NCBI GenBank assembly: GCA_036488085.1
Contig: DASXHZ010000060.1
Coordinates: forward strand, 3,350 to 67,349
Direction of reading: 5' to 3'
Source of the DNA: DASXHZ01 sp036488085
GTDB lineage: Bacteria; Acidobacteriota; Thermoanaerobaculia; Gp7-AA8
DNA length: 64,000 nt
This document shows, one piece after another, positions 1-7,890 of the stretch (position 1 is the first letter of the stretch; every line of letters begins with the position of its first letter). The notes beneath the pieces were generated by a model. The model worked only from the letters and a program-made list of their open reading frames with translations. It had not been told where the DNA came from and did not search any database. A program made the position numbers and the translations under genes.

Positions 1-1001
1 GTGCGAGCATCGCGCATCACCTCGCGTCGCTCGGCGTGCGCGACATCGCCGTGATCGACCGCGCGCCCGCGATCGGCGGCGGCAGCTCGCCGCGCGCTAC
101 CGGCGGTTTTCGCGCTCAGTTCGAGACTGAGGTGAACGTCAGACTGTCGATGCTCTCCCGCGAAAAGCTGCTCCGTTTCGAGGAGGAGACCGGCGTCAAT
201 CCCGGCTTCGCGCAACACGGATATCTGTTTCTGGCACGGTCGCCGGAGGTGCTCGACGGCCTCCGCGCGGCGGTTCGGGTACAGCACGCGTGCGGTGCGA
301 CGGAGTCGCGAGTCATCAGCGCCGAGGAGGCGCGCGCGATCAATCCTGCGATTCACGACGACACGATCATCGGCGGCACTTACTCCCCTGCCGACGGTTT
401 CATCCGGGCCATGCAGATCCTGCGCGGCTATTACGAGTCGGCGCAGCGGCAGGGCGTCGAGTTCCACTTTGGCGCCGATCGGCGCGACTTCTCCCCGCGC
501 GTGATCGTGAACGCCGCCGGAGCCTGGGCGGCGGAGATCTGCGATGTGCCGATCGCACCGGTGGAACGGCATGTGGCCGTGACCGTCGAAACCGAGGTGC
601 TCGCCGAGTCGATGCCGATGACGATCTGGACGGACGACGGGTTCCACCTCCGTGTCCGCGATCGGCGAGTACTACTCCTCGCGCCGCCGCCGCTGATGCC
701 GTCGATCGAATCGATCGCGCACGAACGCGTTCCGGTTCTGCGCGATGTGCCTCTCGATGCCGCCGCCGCGTGGTCCGGCTTCTACGAGATGACGCCCGAC
801 CGCCACGCCCTCATCGGCTGGATCAGCGAAAACCTCTTCATCGCCGGCGGCTCCTCGGGACACGGCGTCATGCACGCCCCCGCCATCGGCCAACTCGCCG
901 CCGAGATGATCGCCGGCAAAACGCAGTCAATCGACATCCACGCGCTAAGGCCGCAACGGTTCGCCGAGGGAGAGGCGATCGTGTCGAGCGAGTTGTTGTA
1001 G
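1..1001 (+). CDS. FAD-dependent oxidoreductase (DAO family), 5' truncated by window edge
   Basis: The open frame runs in from base 3 (residues ASIAHHLASLGVRDIAVIDR upstream of the first internal Met), so the true start and the first glycines of the dinucleotide motif lie outside the window. What remains is the second half of a Rossmann FAD-binding unit (VIDRAPAIGGGSSPRATGG) followed by a D-amino-acid-oxidase/sarcosine-oxidase-beta type body, and a C-terminal FAD motif near GLIGWISENLFIAGGSSGHGV-like residues (the stretch DRHALIG...GGSSGHG). Family members oxidise secondary or D-amino acids, passing electrons to O2 or a quinone; the substrate cannot be told from this sequence. It ends 53 bases before the convergent esterase gene, with a GC hairpin between them. 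Confidence 0.85.
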   Translation, partial: ASIAHHLASLGVRDIAVIDRAPAIGGGSSPRATGGFRAQFETEVNVRLSMLSREKLLRFEEETGVNPGFAQHGYLFLARSPEVLDGLRAAVRVQHACGATESRVISAEEARAINPAIHDDTIIGGTYSPADGFIRAMQILRGYYESAQRQGVEFHFGADRRDFSPRVIVNAAGAWAAEICDVPIAPVERHVAVTVETEVLAESMPMTIWTDDGFHLRVRDRRVLLLAPPPLMPSIESIAHERVPVLRDVPLDAAAAWSGFYEMTPDRHALIGWISENLFIAGGSSGHGVMHAPAIGQLAAEMIAGKTQSIDIHALRPQRFAEGEAIVSSELL

Positions 1002-1027
1002 GCGTCGGCCACGTTTGTCGCGATGGC

Positions 1028-1047
1028 ACGCCCCTCACCCGGGGCGT
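1028..1047. terminator. GC-rich hairpin between convergent genes
   Basis: ACGCCCC (1028-1034) pairs with GGGGCGT (1041-1047) across a six-base loop. It lies between the oxidoreductase stop at 1001 and the esterase stop at 1054, where a bidirectional terminator would sit. No U-tract follows on either strand, so it may instead be a dispersed palindromic element. Confidence 0.4.
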
Positions 1048-1053
1048 CCGGCC

Positions 1054-1677
1054 CTACGAAACCGTGTTCACGATCGCGTCCGCGATGTCCCGGACGTACG
1101 CCGTGAGCCCGTGATCGCCCTCGTCGAACACGACGAGCCGCGACCCAGGCGCGAGGCCGATCGACTCCCAACGCTGCCACGTCTCCTCGACCAGCTCGAA
1201 CGGCACGGTCTCGTCGCGGCGACCCATGAAGGCGATGACGCGGGTACGCGGCGGCTGCGCGTCGGCGTCCACCTCGTTCATCTGATCGAAAAACGCGCGA
1301 TGGATTGGGGCATTCGCGTTCAAGTCGTGGTTCCACACCATCACCGGATCGCCCTCCGGGAGCCGCGTCTTCCACTGCGCCCCGACCCCGATCGCCGGCG
1401 CGATCAAGACCAGCGGCAGTTCGACGCCGCGCCGCACGATCTCGAGCGCGACAAGCGCACCTAGCGAGCTGCCCGCGATCGCTTGCGGCGGATTCGCCTG
1501 CGCGCGCTCCATCGCGCGCTCGACCATCGCGTTCCAGTCGAGCTGCGAAAACGACGGAACATTGAGGTCGGGCGTGTCGAGCTCGATCCCATGCGGCTTC
1601 AGTAAAGGCCGCAACGCCGTGATCTTCGCACTCGCCGGCGATGACGCGAATCCGTGAAAGTAGAGAACGCGCGTCAC
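1054..1677 (-). CDS. YqiA/UPF0227-like alpha/beta hydrolase
   Basis: A 207-residue small alpha/beta-hydrolase. It opens with the family hallmark LYFHGF, has a nucleophile elbow GSSLG at about residues 69-73, a C-terminal acid in GRRDETVPF and the catalytic His in GDHGL, so the Ser-Asp-His triad looks complete. YqiA-type proteins are cytosolic esterases of poorly defined substrate. Its ATG overlaps the stop of the upstream methyltransferase by four bases, indicating one translationally coupled transcript. Confidence 0.8.
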   Translation of the reverse strand: MTRVLYFHGFASSPASAKITALRPLLKPHGIELDTPDLNVPSFSQLDWNAMVERAMERAQANPPQAIAGSSLGALVALEIVRRGVELPLVLIAPAIGVGAQWKTRLPEGDPVMVWNHDLNANAPIHRAFFDQMNEVDADAQPPRTRVIAFMGRRDETVPFELVEETWQRWESIGLAPGSRLVVFDEGDHGLTAYVRDIADAIVNTVS

Positions 1678-2414
1678 TCCTTCACCGCGGTGTACTCGCT
1701 GAACGTCCCCAGCTCGACGTGGCGTTTGGCGTCAACGAACCCGGCGGTGCGGAGGGCGTCGAGGATGGTTTCGGGCGGGACGCACGAACGAATGGTGTCC
1801 CAGTAGTAATGCATCAGCTTCTCCGCCTCGGCGTTCCTGCTGCGGAGGCGGGCGAGAAACGGAACGATTGTGCCGAGGTGAAAGCGGAGGACGGCGTAGC
1901 CGAAGCGTGAGCGAGGCGGCGTGATCTCGAGGATCAGGACGCGGCCGTTCGGCCGGAGGACGCGGAACAGCTCCGCGAAGAGACCGCGGAGATCGGCGAA
2001 ATGGCGGAGTGCGAACCCGATCGTCAGGAAGTCGAACGAGTTGTCGCGGAACGGCAGCCGCTCTCCGGCGTTCTGCACCAGCGGGAGACGATGTTTGTGG
2101 CGGCCGGCTCGCAGCATCCCGATCGAGGCGTCGCTGGCGACGATGTCCTTCGCGATCCCCGCCGCCGAGCGTGCGACGACGCCCGTCCCCGTCGCGAGAT
2201 CGAGCATCCGCATCCCCGACGCGAGCCCGGCGCGCTCCAGCGCCATCGTCCGGTAACGGTTCCCCGAACCGAACGACAGCATCCCGATGATGTCGTCGTA
2301 CCACTCCGCCGTTTCATCAAAGATGTTGCGGACGAAACCCTCACGCTTCGAGGCGTCCCCGTAGTACTCGCCGAGGACGGGATGAGGGGGAAGGGCGTCA
2401 GGCATGTGGCGCAA
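1674..2414 (-). CDS. UbiE/MenG-like class I SAM methyltransferase
   Basis: 246 residues. N-terminal segment VRNIFDETAEWYDDI is typical of demethylmenaquinone/ubiquinone C-methyltransferases, followed by SAM motif I LDLATGTGVVA, motif II region IVASDASIGML and the post-motif LTIGFALRHFADL. These features fit MenG/UbiE, which methylates the quinone ring at the cytoplasmic face of the membrane, but the ORF lacks other quinone genes nearby, so a quinone substrate is inferred. It is divergent from marR, with only 50 bases between starts, and is followed without gap by the YqiA-like esterase. An alternative start four codons downstream (MPDALPP) is equally plausible. Confidence 0.8.
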   Translation of the reverse strand: MRHMPDALPPHPVLGEYYGDASKREGFVRNIFDETAEWYDDIIGMLSFGSGNRYRTMALERAGLASGMRMLDLATGTGVVARSAAGIAKDIVASDASIGMLRAGRHKHRLPLVQNAGERLPFRDNSFDFLTIGFALRHFADLRGLFAELFRVLRPNGRVLILEITPPRSRFGYAVLRFHLGTIVPFLARLRSRNAEAEKLMHYYWDTIRSCVPPETILDALRTAGFVDAKRHVELGTFSEYTAVKE

Positions 2415-2457
2415 ATCATAGTTTCAGTTCACCGGGCATCCAATGTGATATCCAACG

Positions 2458-2473
2458 CTTCGGAATGCCGAAG
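2458..2473. promoter_or_regulatory. MarR operator overlapping the marR start codon
   Basis: CTTCGGAATGCCGAAG is a perfect 6+4+6 inverted repeat; its central ATG is the marR start at 2465. Closely related palindromes recur in front of the efflux genes at 2885-2900 and 2903-2916. Repression of its own translation/transcription initiation and of the divergent methyltransferase promoter is inferred. Confidence 0.7.
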
Positions 2474-2893
2474 CAATCTCTCGATGAGATGGCCCATGAG
2501 CTGATGGGGCATCTCGAGGTCCTGACGAAACGGTTCCTCCTGCCGGAGAAGACGGCGCAGCTCAGCCGGAGCGAGACGGCGGTTCTGCGGTATCTCTCCG
2601 ACCATGGCGCCGCCACGATGAGCGACCTCTCCTCGTTCCTCGGGCTGGCGCTCAGCAGCACCACGGGCGTGGTCGACGCCCTCGCCGAGAGGAAGCTGGT
2701 GGAGCGCAAACGGGGGGAAGGAGATCGCCGGCAGGTACGCGTCGCCCTCACCCGGGGGGGAACGCGCATGCACGATGCCTTCATGGGCGCGCGTTGCGGC
2801 CTCGGCATCGGCATGCTGGAGCCGCTCACCGAGGCCGAACGGAAGAGGCTCCTCGATTCTTTTCGCAAGATGACCTCAGGATTACTTCGGTAA
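2465..2893 (+). CDS. MarR-family transcriptional regulator of the efflux operon
   Basis: 142 residues with the standard MarR layout: dimerisation helix, winged helix-turn-helix around residues 35-95 (TVLRYLSDHGAATMSDLSSF, SSTTGVVDALAERKLVERKR, wing GDRRQVRVALT) and C-terminal dimer helices. MarR proteins are dimeric repressors released by small phenolic or drug ligands. The gene begins inside a perfect palindrome and is followed within 41 bases by the tolC-emrB-emrA genes, whose leader carries two more copies, so it very probably represses both itself and the pump. Divergent transcription from the UbiE-like gene places that promoter under the same operator. Confidence 0.9.
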   Translation: MPKQSLDEMAHELMGHLEVLTKRFLLPEKTAQLSRSETAVLRYLSDHGAATMSDLSSFLGLALSSTTGVVDALAERKLVERKRGEGDRRQVRVALTRGGTRMHDAFMGARCGLGIGMLEPLTEAERKRLLDSFRKMTSGLLR

Positions 2894-2916
2894 TCCGAAA
2901 TATTCGGAATGTCGAA
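2885..2916. promoter_or_regulatory. Tandem MarR operators in the efflux-operon leader
   Basis: Two inverted repeats sit at the end of marR: TTCGG-TAAT-CCGAA (2886-2899, perfect) and TTCGG-AATG-TCGAA (2903-2916, one mismatch). The second shares 14 of 16 bases with the palindrome at the marR start when extended by one base each side. They lie 19-50 bases before the GTG of the TolC-like gene, suggesting an internal promoter or roadblock controlled by MarR. Confidence 0.65.
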
Positions 2917-2934
2917 GTGTTGGTAAGGAACTCC

Positions 2935-4476
2935 GTGAAACGCATTCTCACACTCGTATCCGTCCTGTTATCGACTGCCGCATTCGCGCAGACGCCTCCC
3001 GTCCCGCTGCCTCAGCCGATGGCCCCGCTACCGCAACAGGTACCGCAACAGGTACCGCAACCGATGCCGCCGCCGGTAGTGCCACCGCCACCGCCAGCTC
3101 CACCGCCGGTCGCGCCGCAGCCCGGTCTACAGCCGGAGCCGCTTCCACTGCCTCAGCCGCTGGGAATCGTCAATCAGCCGCCGGCTCCGGCGCCGCAGGT
3201 CACGGCGGCCGGCACTGAGGCGACACCGAACCCGCTTCCGCTCACGATCGCAGGCGCGATCCGGATGGCGCTCAACGAAGGGACGCAGGCGCGGCTGGCG
3301 CGATCGGGTGAGGAGCGTGCGCTGATTGCGCGCCGCGAGGCGCTCGACGCGATCCTGCCGCAGGCGAACGCGAGCCTGTCGCGCTACAACCAGTCGATCA
3401 ATCTCGCGACGTTCGGCTTCACGCTGCCGGGCATCCCGCAGATCGTCGGGCCGTTCAACGTCACCGACGCTCAGGTCACGGCGGCGATGCAGTTGTTCAA
3501 CCTCGCGGCACTGCGCGCCTATCAGTCCCGCAAAGCCGGCGTGAACGCGAGCCGCTACGACGTCGAGCGCGCGGAGAACGACGTCGCGGCCGCCGTGGCG
3601 CGGCTGTACGTCCTCGTGGCGCGCGCCGAGGCGCAGGTCAATGCGCGGACGGCGGACGTGAAGCTTTTCACCGAGCTTGCACGCGTGGCGAACGACGAGT
3701 TCAAGGCGGGAACGGGAACGCGGCTCGACGTCGCGCAGGCTCATGTCCAGCTCTCGCGTGCGCAGCAGTCGTTGCTCTCCGCGCGCAACGACCGCGAGAC
3801 CGCGCGGCTCGCGATTCTCAACGCCATCGGCGCCGACGAAGGGACGGACGTGATCCTCACCGACGCGCTGAACGCGCCGTCGAACGTCCCGGACACGGCC
3901 GCGGCAATCGCGGCAGCACGCGACCGTCGCCCCGACCTCAAGGCGTTTGAAGGGCAGGAGCGGGCGGCGCAGCTTTTCGTCGAGGCACAACGCGACCGGC
4001 GTCTGCCAAGCGTCTCGCTCGACTTCGCGGGCGACTACAGCGGCAACAAGAGCACCGACCTCCTCTGGTCGCGGCGCATTGCCGCCATGGCTTCGGTGCC
4101 GATCTTCCGCGGCGACATCAACTCGGCCATCGCGCGCGCGAAGGTCGACTTGGAAGACATCCGCACGCGGCATCACGCGGCCGAGCGCGACGTCGAGCAG
4201 GAGGTCCGCTCCTCGCTCCTCACGGTGCAGAACGCGAACGCGCGTGTCGCCGTCGCGGCGGAAAACGTGAAGGTCGCCGAAGAAGCGCTCACCATCTCGC
4301 GCGACCGCCGCGCCGCCGGCTACGGCTCGCCCGTCGAAGTCGATCGCGCCGAGGATGCGTACCGGCAGGCGCATGAAGACCTGATCGCCGCGCAGGCGGA
4401 CGCCTCGATGGCGTGGTACAGCCTGCAGCACGCAACCGGCGACATCAGGACGTTGTTCGGAGAGCCGTCGAAATGA
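2935..4476 (+). CDS. TolC-family outer membrane efflux protein
   Basis: 513 residues from GTG 2935, chosen because it is preceded by AAGGAA and begins a clean signal peptide (KRILTLVSVLLSTAAFAQ). A proline-rich, low-complexity linker follows (residues about 20-85, repeats of PQ and PPP), then two repeated OEP domains rich in long helices with Ala/Arg/Glu heptads, as in TolC/OprM trimers that span outer membrane and periplasm. The proline-rich insertion right after the signal peptide is unusual and may act as a periplasmic or lipoprotein-like spacer. The stop overlaps the emrB-like start (ATGA). Role: exit duct for the tripartite pump encoded by the next two genes. Confidence 0.9.
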   Translation: MKRILTLVSVLLSTAAFAQTPPVPLPQPMAPLPQQVPQQVPQPMPPPVVPPPPPAPPPVAPQPGLQPEPLPLPQPLGIVNQPPAPAPQVTAAGTEATPNPLPLTIAGAIRMALNEGTQARLARSGEERALIARREALDAILPQANASLSRYNQSINLATFGFTLPGIPQIVGPFNVTDAQVTAAMQLFNLAALRAYQSRKAGVNASRYDVERAENDVAAAVARLYVLVARAEAQVNARTADVKLFTELARVANDEFKAGTGTRLDVAQAHVQLSRAQQSLLSARNDRETARLAILNAIGADEGTDVILTDALNAPSNVPDTAAAIAAARDRRPDLKAFEGQERAAQLFVEAQRDRRLPSVSLDFAGDYSGNKSTDLLWSRRIAAMASVPIFRGDINSAIARAKVDLEDIRTRHHAAERDVEQEVRSSLLTVQNANARVAVAAENVKVAEEALTISRDRRAAGYGSPVEVDRAEDAYRQAHEDLIAAQADASMAWYSLQHATGDIRTLFGEPSK

Positions 4477-6098
4477 CGACTGCCGCCGTCACGGCCGGCT
4501 TCGCGCCGGCGGTGCCGACCCGTCCGCCGGTCAACAAATGGCTGGTGACGGTGTCGATCACGTTCGGGACGCTGATGGGAGCGATCGACGCGTCGATCGT
4601 CAACGTCGCCGTGCCGCACCTGATGGGCGCCCTCGGCGCCACGGTCGAGCAGATCACGTGGGTGACCACCGGCTTCGTCATCGCGACGGTCATGGTCATG
4701 CCGCTCACCGGCTTTCTGGCGCGGCTGTTCGGCCAGAAGCGCGTCTACATGTTCTGTCTCGTCCTCTTCGTGGTCGGGTCGGCGTTGTGCGGCATGGCGC
4801 GCACGCTTCCGCTGCTCGTCATCTTCCGCGTCATCCAGGGCCTCGGCGCCGGCGCGCTCCAGCCGACCGAGCAGGCCATCCTCCGCCAGACGTTTCCGCT
4901 GAAAGAGCAAGGGATGGCGATGGCGGTCTTCGGGATGGCCGTCGTCCTCGGCCCGGCGTTCGGACCGACCCTCGGCGGCTACCTCGTCGACAACTACTCG
5001 TGGCCGTGGATCTTCTACATCAACATCCCGATCGGCGCTGTCTCGCTGTTGATGGTCTCGCGCTTCGTGCACGAGCCGGAGGACATCCGCGTCGCGATGC
5101 ACGCGATGGCGGAGCGCCAGCGCAAACACCTCGACTGGGCGGGCATCGGCCTGCTGATCGTCGGCGTCGGCACAATGCAGTACGTCCTCGAGGAAGGAAA
5201 CCGGAACGACTGGTTCGCGTCGGGCGAGATCAAGACAATCCTGCTCGTCTCGATCGTCGTGCTGATCCTTCTCGTCATACGCGAGTTGAGTGCGACCGTG
5301 CCGGCAGTCGACTTCTCGCTCTTCAAGGACGTCGTCTTCATGTCCGGGACGATGATCGGCGCCGTGATGTTCGCGATGCTGATGTCGGTGACGTTCCTCT
5401 TGCCGCTCTTCATGCAGACGCTCCTCGGCTTCTCGGCGACGCAGTCGGGCATCGCGCTGATGCCGCGATCGCTATGCATGCTCGTGGTGATGCCGATCGT
5501 CGGGCGGCTCTACAACAAGGTGTCGCCGCGCATCGTCATCGCCTTCGGAATCCTTCTCTTCGCGTACACGGCGTGGCTCATGGGCCACTACACGCTCCAG
5601 ACCTCGAACCGCGACATCATGACGGTCCTCATCATCCAGGGCGTCGCGTTCGCGTGCCTCTTCATTCCGCTGACGACGGTCGCCCTCAGCACCATCCCGC
5701 GGCATCGAATGCCCGATGCGACCGGTCTCAACTCGCTGCTCCGCCAGATCGGCGGCTCGATCGGACTGGCGGTCATGGCGACGCTGATGACGCGTTTCGC
5801 CACGCGCGCTCGAGACGCGATGCTGCCGAACGTCACGCTCGCGCGGCCGGTCGTCGCGGCGCGCATCGGCGCGATCACGGCGATGCTGCAGTCGAAAGGA
5901 TACGATCTCGCCTCCGCTCGCAGCACCGCGGCGCAGATGCTCGATTTCCAGATCCGGCAGCAGGCGATGGTGCTCTCGTTCGAGCGGCTCTTTTACGTCT
6001 GCGGAATCGCGTTCCTCTGCGTCCTTCCGCTCACCCTCTTATTGCGTTCGCCTCATCACGGGCCGGCCGAGAAGGTCGACGTCCACATTGAAATGTGA
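4473..6098 (+). CDS. emrB: DHA2-family MFS drug exporter (EmrB-like)
   Basis: 541 residues from ATG 4473 (GGAGAG ribosome site; four-base overlap with the TolC gene). About 14 hydrophobic segments, the DHA2 motif A region FLARLFGQKR after TM2, motif C-like GPAFGPTLGGYLVDNYSWPWIFYIN in TM5, and the acidic residue in TM1 (GAIDASIVNVA) expected for proton-coupled drug antiport. With the EmrA-like adaptor and the TolC-like duct it forms an inner-to-outer membrane drug/proton antiporter; the substrates are not predictable. Confidence 0.92.
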   Translation: MTTAAVTAGFAPAVPTRPPVNKWLVTVSITFGTLMGAIDASIVNVAVPHLMGALGATVEQITWVTTGFVIATVMVMPLTGFLARLFGQKRVYMFCLVLFVVGSALCGMARTLPLLVIFRVIQGLGAGALQPTEQAILRQTFPLKEQGMAMAVFGMAVVLGPAFGPTLGGYLVDNYSWPWIFYINIPIGAVSLLMVSRFVHEPEDIRVAMHAMAERQRKHLDWAGIGLLIVGVGTMQYVLEEGNRNDWFASGEIKTILLVSIVVLILLVIRELSATVPAVDFSLFKDVVFMSGTMIGAVMFAMLMSVTFLLPLFMQTLLGFSATQSGIALMPRSLCMLVVMPIVGRLYNKVSPRIVIAFGILLFAYTAWLMGHYTLQTSNRDIMTVLIIQGVAFACLFIPLTTVALSTIPRHRMPDATGLNSLLRQIGGSIGLAVMATLMTRFATRARDAMLPNVTLARPVVAARIGAITAMLQSKGYDLASARSTAAQMLDFQIRQQAMVLSFERLFYVCGIAFLCVLPLTLLLRSPHHGPAEKVDVHIEM

Positions 6099-6109
6099 GT
6101 TGGTAATTC

Positions 6110-7342
6110 ATGGCTGAAGACTTCGATACATCAAAACGCTCCACGCTCCACGATGTTCAGATTCACGAGCCCGTGATCGAACCGAAACGCGCGAAGCGCC
6201 TCTACATCATCATCGGCATCGCCGTGGTGGTGCTCCTCGTCGGGTACGGTTTGTACGCGATGCTGACGTCCGGCAAGGAAGGAACCGACGACGCGCAGGT
6301 TTCCGCGGACGTCGTTCCGGTCGCCTCGCGCATCGCGGGACAGGTGACGGCGGTTCACGTCGTCGAAAACCAGCCGGTTCATCGCGGCGATTTGATCGCC
6401 GAGATCGATCCGCGCGATGCCGAGGTGAAGGTGGCGCAGGCGCAGAGCGACCTCGATACGGCGCGGGCACAGGCAGCGCAGGCCGACGCGACCGCCACGG
6501 TCATGCAAGCGAACGCGCGCGGCGGACTTCAGACGGCGCAAGGTGCGGTCGAGAGCTCGCGTCAGGCTGTCGATGTCGCCGCGGCGTCCGTGACCGAGGC
6601 GCATGCCGCGATCACACGCGCTGAGGCGAATGCGCAGAAGGCGGCGAACGACTGGAAGCGCGCGGAGGAACTCGGCGCGAAGGGCGACATCTCACGGGCG
6701 CAAGTCGATGCCGCACGCGCGGCGAACGAGGCGGCGCAGGCTGACGTCTCGCAGGCGCGCGCCCGGCTGCGCGAAACGGAGAATCAGCAGCAGGCGGCGT
6801 CGGCGAACGTGCAGCAGGCGCAGGGTCGTTTGACGGGCGCCGCGCCGGTCGAAGCGCAGCAGCAGGCGGCGATCGCGCAGGCAACTCTCGCGCACGCGAA
6901 GGTGGCGAATTCGACGGCCGCGCTCGAGGCCGCGCAGCTCGCGTTGTCGTACACGAAGATCTACGCGCCGACCGACGGCATCGCCTCGCGCCTCGGCCTG
7001 CACGCCGGAGCGCTCGTCGCGCCCGGTCAGGCGATCGTGCAGCTCGTCCCAGCGCGCACGTACATCATCGCGAACTTCAAGGAGACGCAGGTCCGCGCCA
7101 TGCGTCCCGGACAGCGCGCGGCCATCCGCGTCGATGCCCTCGGCCGCCAGGATTTCGACGGTCGCGTCGAGAGCCTCTCCGGCGGTACCGGCGCCACGTT
7201 CTCGCTGCTCCCGCCCGACAACGCGTCCGGCAACTTCGTCAAAGTCGTCCAGCGCATCCCGGTCCGGATCTCATGGAACGGTCCGACCGCCGACCGCGTC
7301 CCCGCGGGCTCGTCGGCGGACGTGACCGTCTATACGAAGTGA
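6110..7342 (+). CDS. emrA: EmrA/HlyD-family periplasmic adaptor
   Basis: 410 residues: short cytosolic tail, single anchor helix (about residues 31-50, LYIIIGIAVVVLLVGYGLY), then the lipoyl half motif GTDDAQVSADVVPVASRIAGQV, a long Ala/Gln-rich coiled-coil hairpin (about 105-265), the second lipoyl half and a beta-barrel domain (YIIANFKETQV). This is the membrane fusion protein that links the MFS pump to the TolC-like duct. Twelve bases separate it from emrB, and an inverted-repeat element begins three bases after its stop. Confidence 0.92.
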   Translation: MAEDFDTSKRSTLHDVQIHEPVIEPKRAKRLYIIIGIAVVVLLVGYGLYAMLTSGKEGTDDAQVSADVVPVASRIAGQVTAVHVVENQPVHRGDLIAEIDPRDAEVKVAQAQSDLDTARAQAAQADATATVMQANARGGLQTAQGAVESSRQAVDVAAASVTEAHAAITRAEANAQKAANDWKRAEELGAKGDISRAQVDAARAANEAAQADVSQARARLRETENQQQAASANVQQAQGRLTGAAPVEAQQQAAIAQATLAHAKVANSTAALEAAQLALSYTKIYAPTDGIASRLGLHAGALVAPGQAIVQLVPARTYIIANFKETQVRAMRPGQRAAIRVDALGRQDFDGRVESLSGGTGATFSLLPPDNASGNFVKVVQRIPVRISWNGPTADRVPAGSSADVTVYTK

Positions 7343-7345
7343 CCG

Positions 7346-7413
7346 GGCGCAGACAGGAATGTCTGCGCTCCACGACGCAGGGTTCTTGGAGCGCAGACAT
7401 TCTTGTCTGCGCC
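7346..7413. repeat. 27-bp near-perfect inverted repeat (REP-like, also possible terminator)
   Basis: Arms 7346-7372 and 7387-7413 match at 26 of 27 positions when one is reversed, with a 14-base loop. Each arm is itself a palindrome (GCGCAGACA..TGTCTGCGC). It separates the convergent emrA and lipoprotein genes and could end both transcripts. Arm structure is like the palindromes at 33,344-33,397 and 19,168-19,188, although the sequences differ. Confidence 0.75.
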
Positions 7414-7424
7414 GTTTCCAGAAG

Positions 7425-7880
7425 CTAGTGATCCGCGCAGCAGGTGTCGATGATGATGATCGGGTCGGCCGGCTTCGCGCTAGTTCCGTTCGAGATCTGA
7501 TACTCGCATTGGGTACGGGGCGGCGCGGTGTCGACGACGGTCGCGAAACAGGCTCGCTTGTCCGGGCAGGCGACGCTCTTGATGCAGTTCTGGGACGAGC
7601 CGGTCATCGTGACGTGCAGGTCGGCTTTCGGATCGGGTGATGCCCACGTGATCTGAGTGGCGGCACCGTTGCGGCCCTTTGCGTAGACGTGGACCGGGTC
7701 GACGAGCGGTGCGGCGTTGGTTCCGTTCACATTCACGCAGACGAGCGGCCTGGTGTCGTCGGCGTTGCCGAGATATCCGCCCGTGCAGGTCTCCGTGGAC
7801 AGTACGGTCTGGTTGCTGCTGCGGCAGGCGGCCGCGGCGAAGATGGCGGCGATCACCAGAAGTTTGCTGACTGATTTCAT
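7425..7880 (-). CDS. Small predicted lipoprotein of unknown function
   Basis: 151 residues starting with a lipoprotein signal (KSVSKLLVIAAIFAAAAC, lipobox AAAC, Cys19). The mature part has six further cysteines (CTGGYLG, LVCVNV, NCIKSVAC, ACFAT, TQCEY, DTCCADH), suggesting disulfides in an exported beta-rich domain. No family recognised. It follows the kinase gene on the same strand after ten bases (7891 to 7880), so the two may be co-transcribed, and the lipoprotein could be an envelope partner of the kinase. Confidence 0.7.
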   Translation of the reverse strand: MKSVSKLLVIAAIFAAAACRSSNQTVLSTETCTGGYLGNADDTRPLVCVNVNGTNAAPLVDPVHVYAKGRNGAATQITWASPDPKADLHVTMTGSSQNCIKSVACPDKRACFATVVDTAPPRTQCEYQISNGTSAKPADPIIIIDTCCADH

Positions 7881-7890
7881 CTTTCCTCCC

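Noticed and set aside
3127..4431. 434-residue minus-strand frame opposite tolC
   Set aside because: Shadow frame: Arg-rich, no domain, covered by a good TolC gene.
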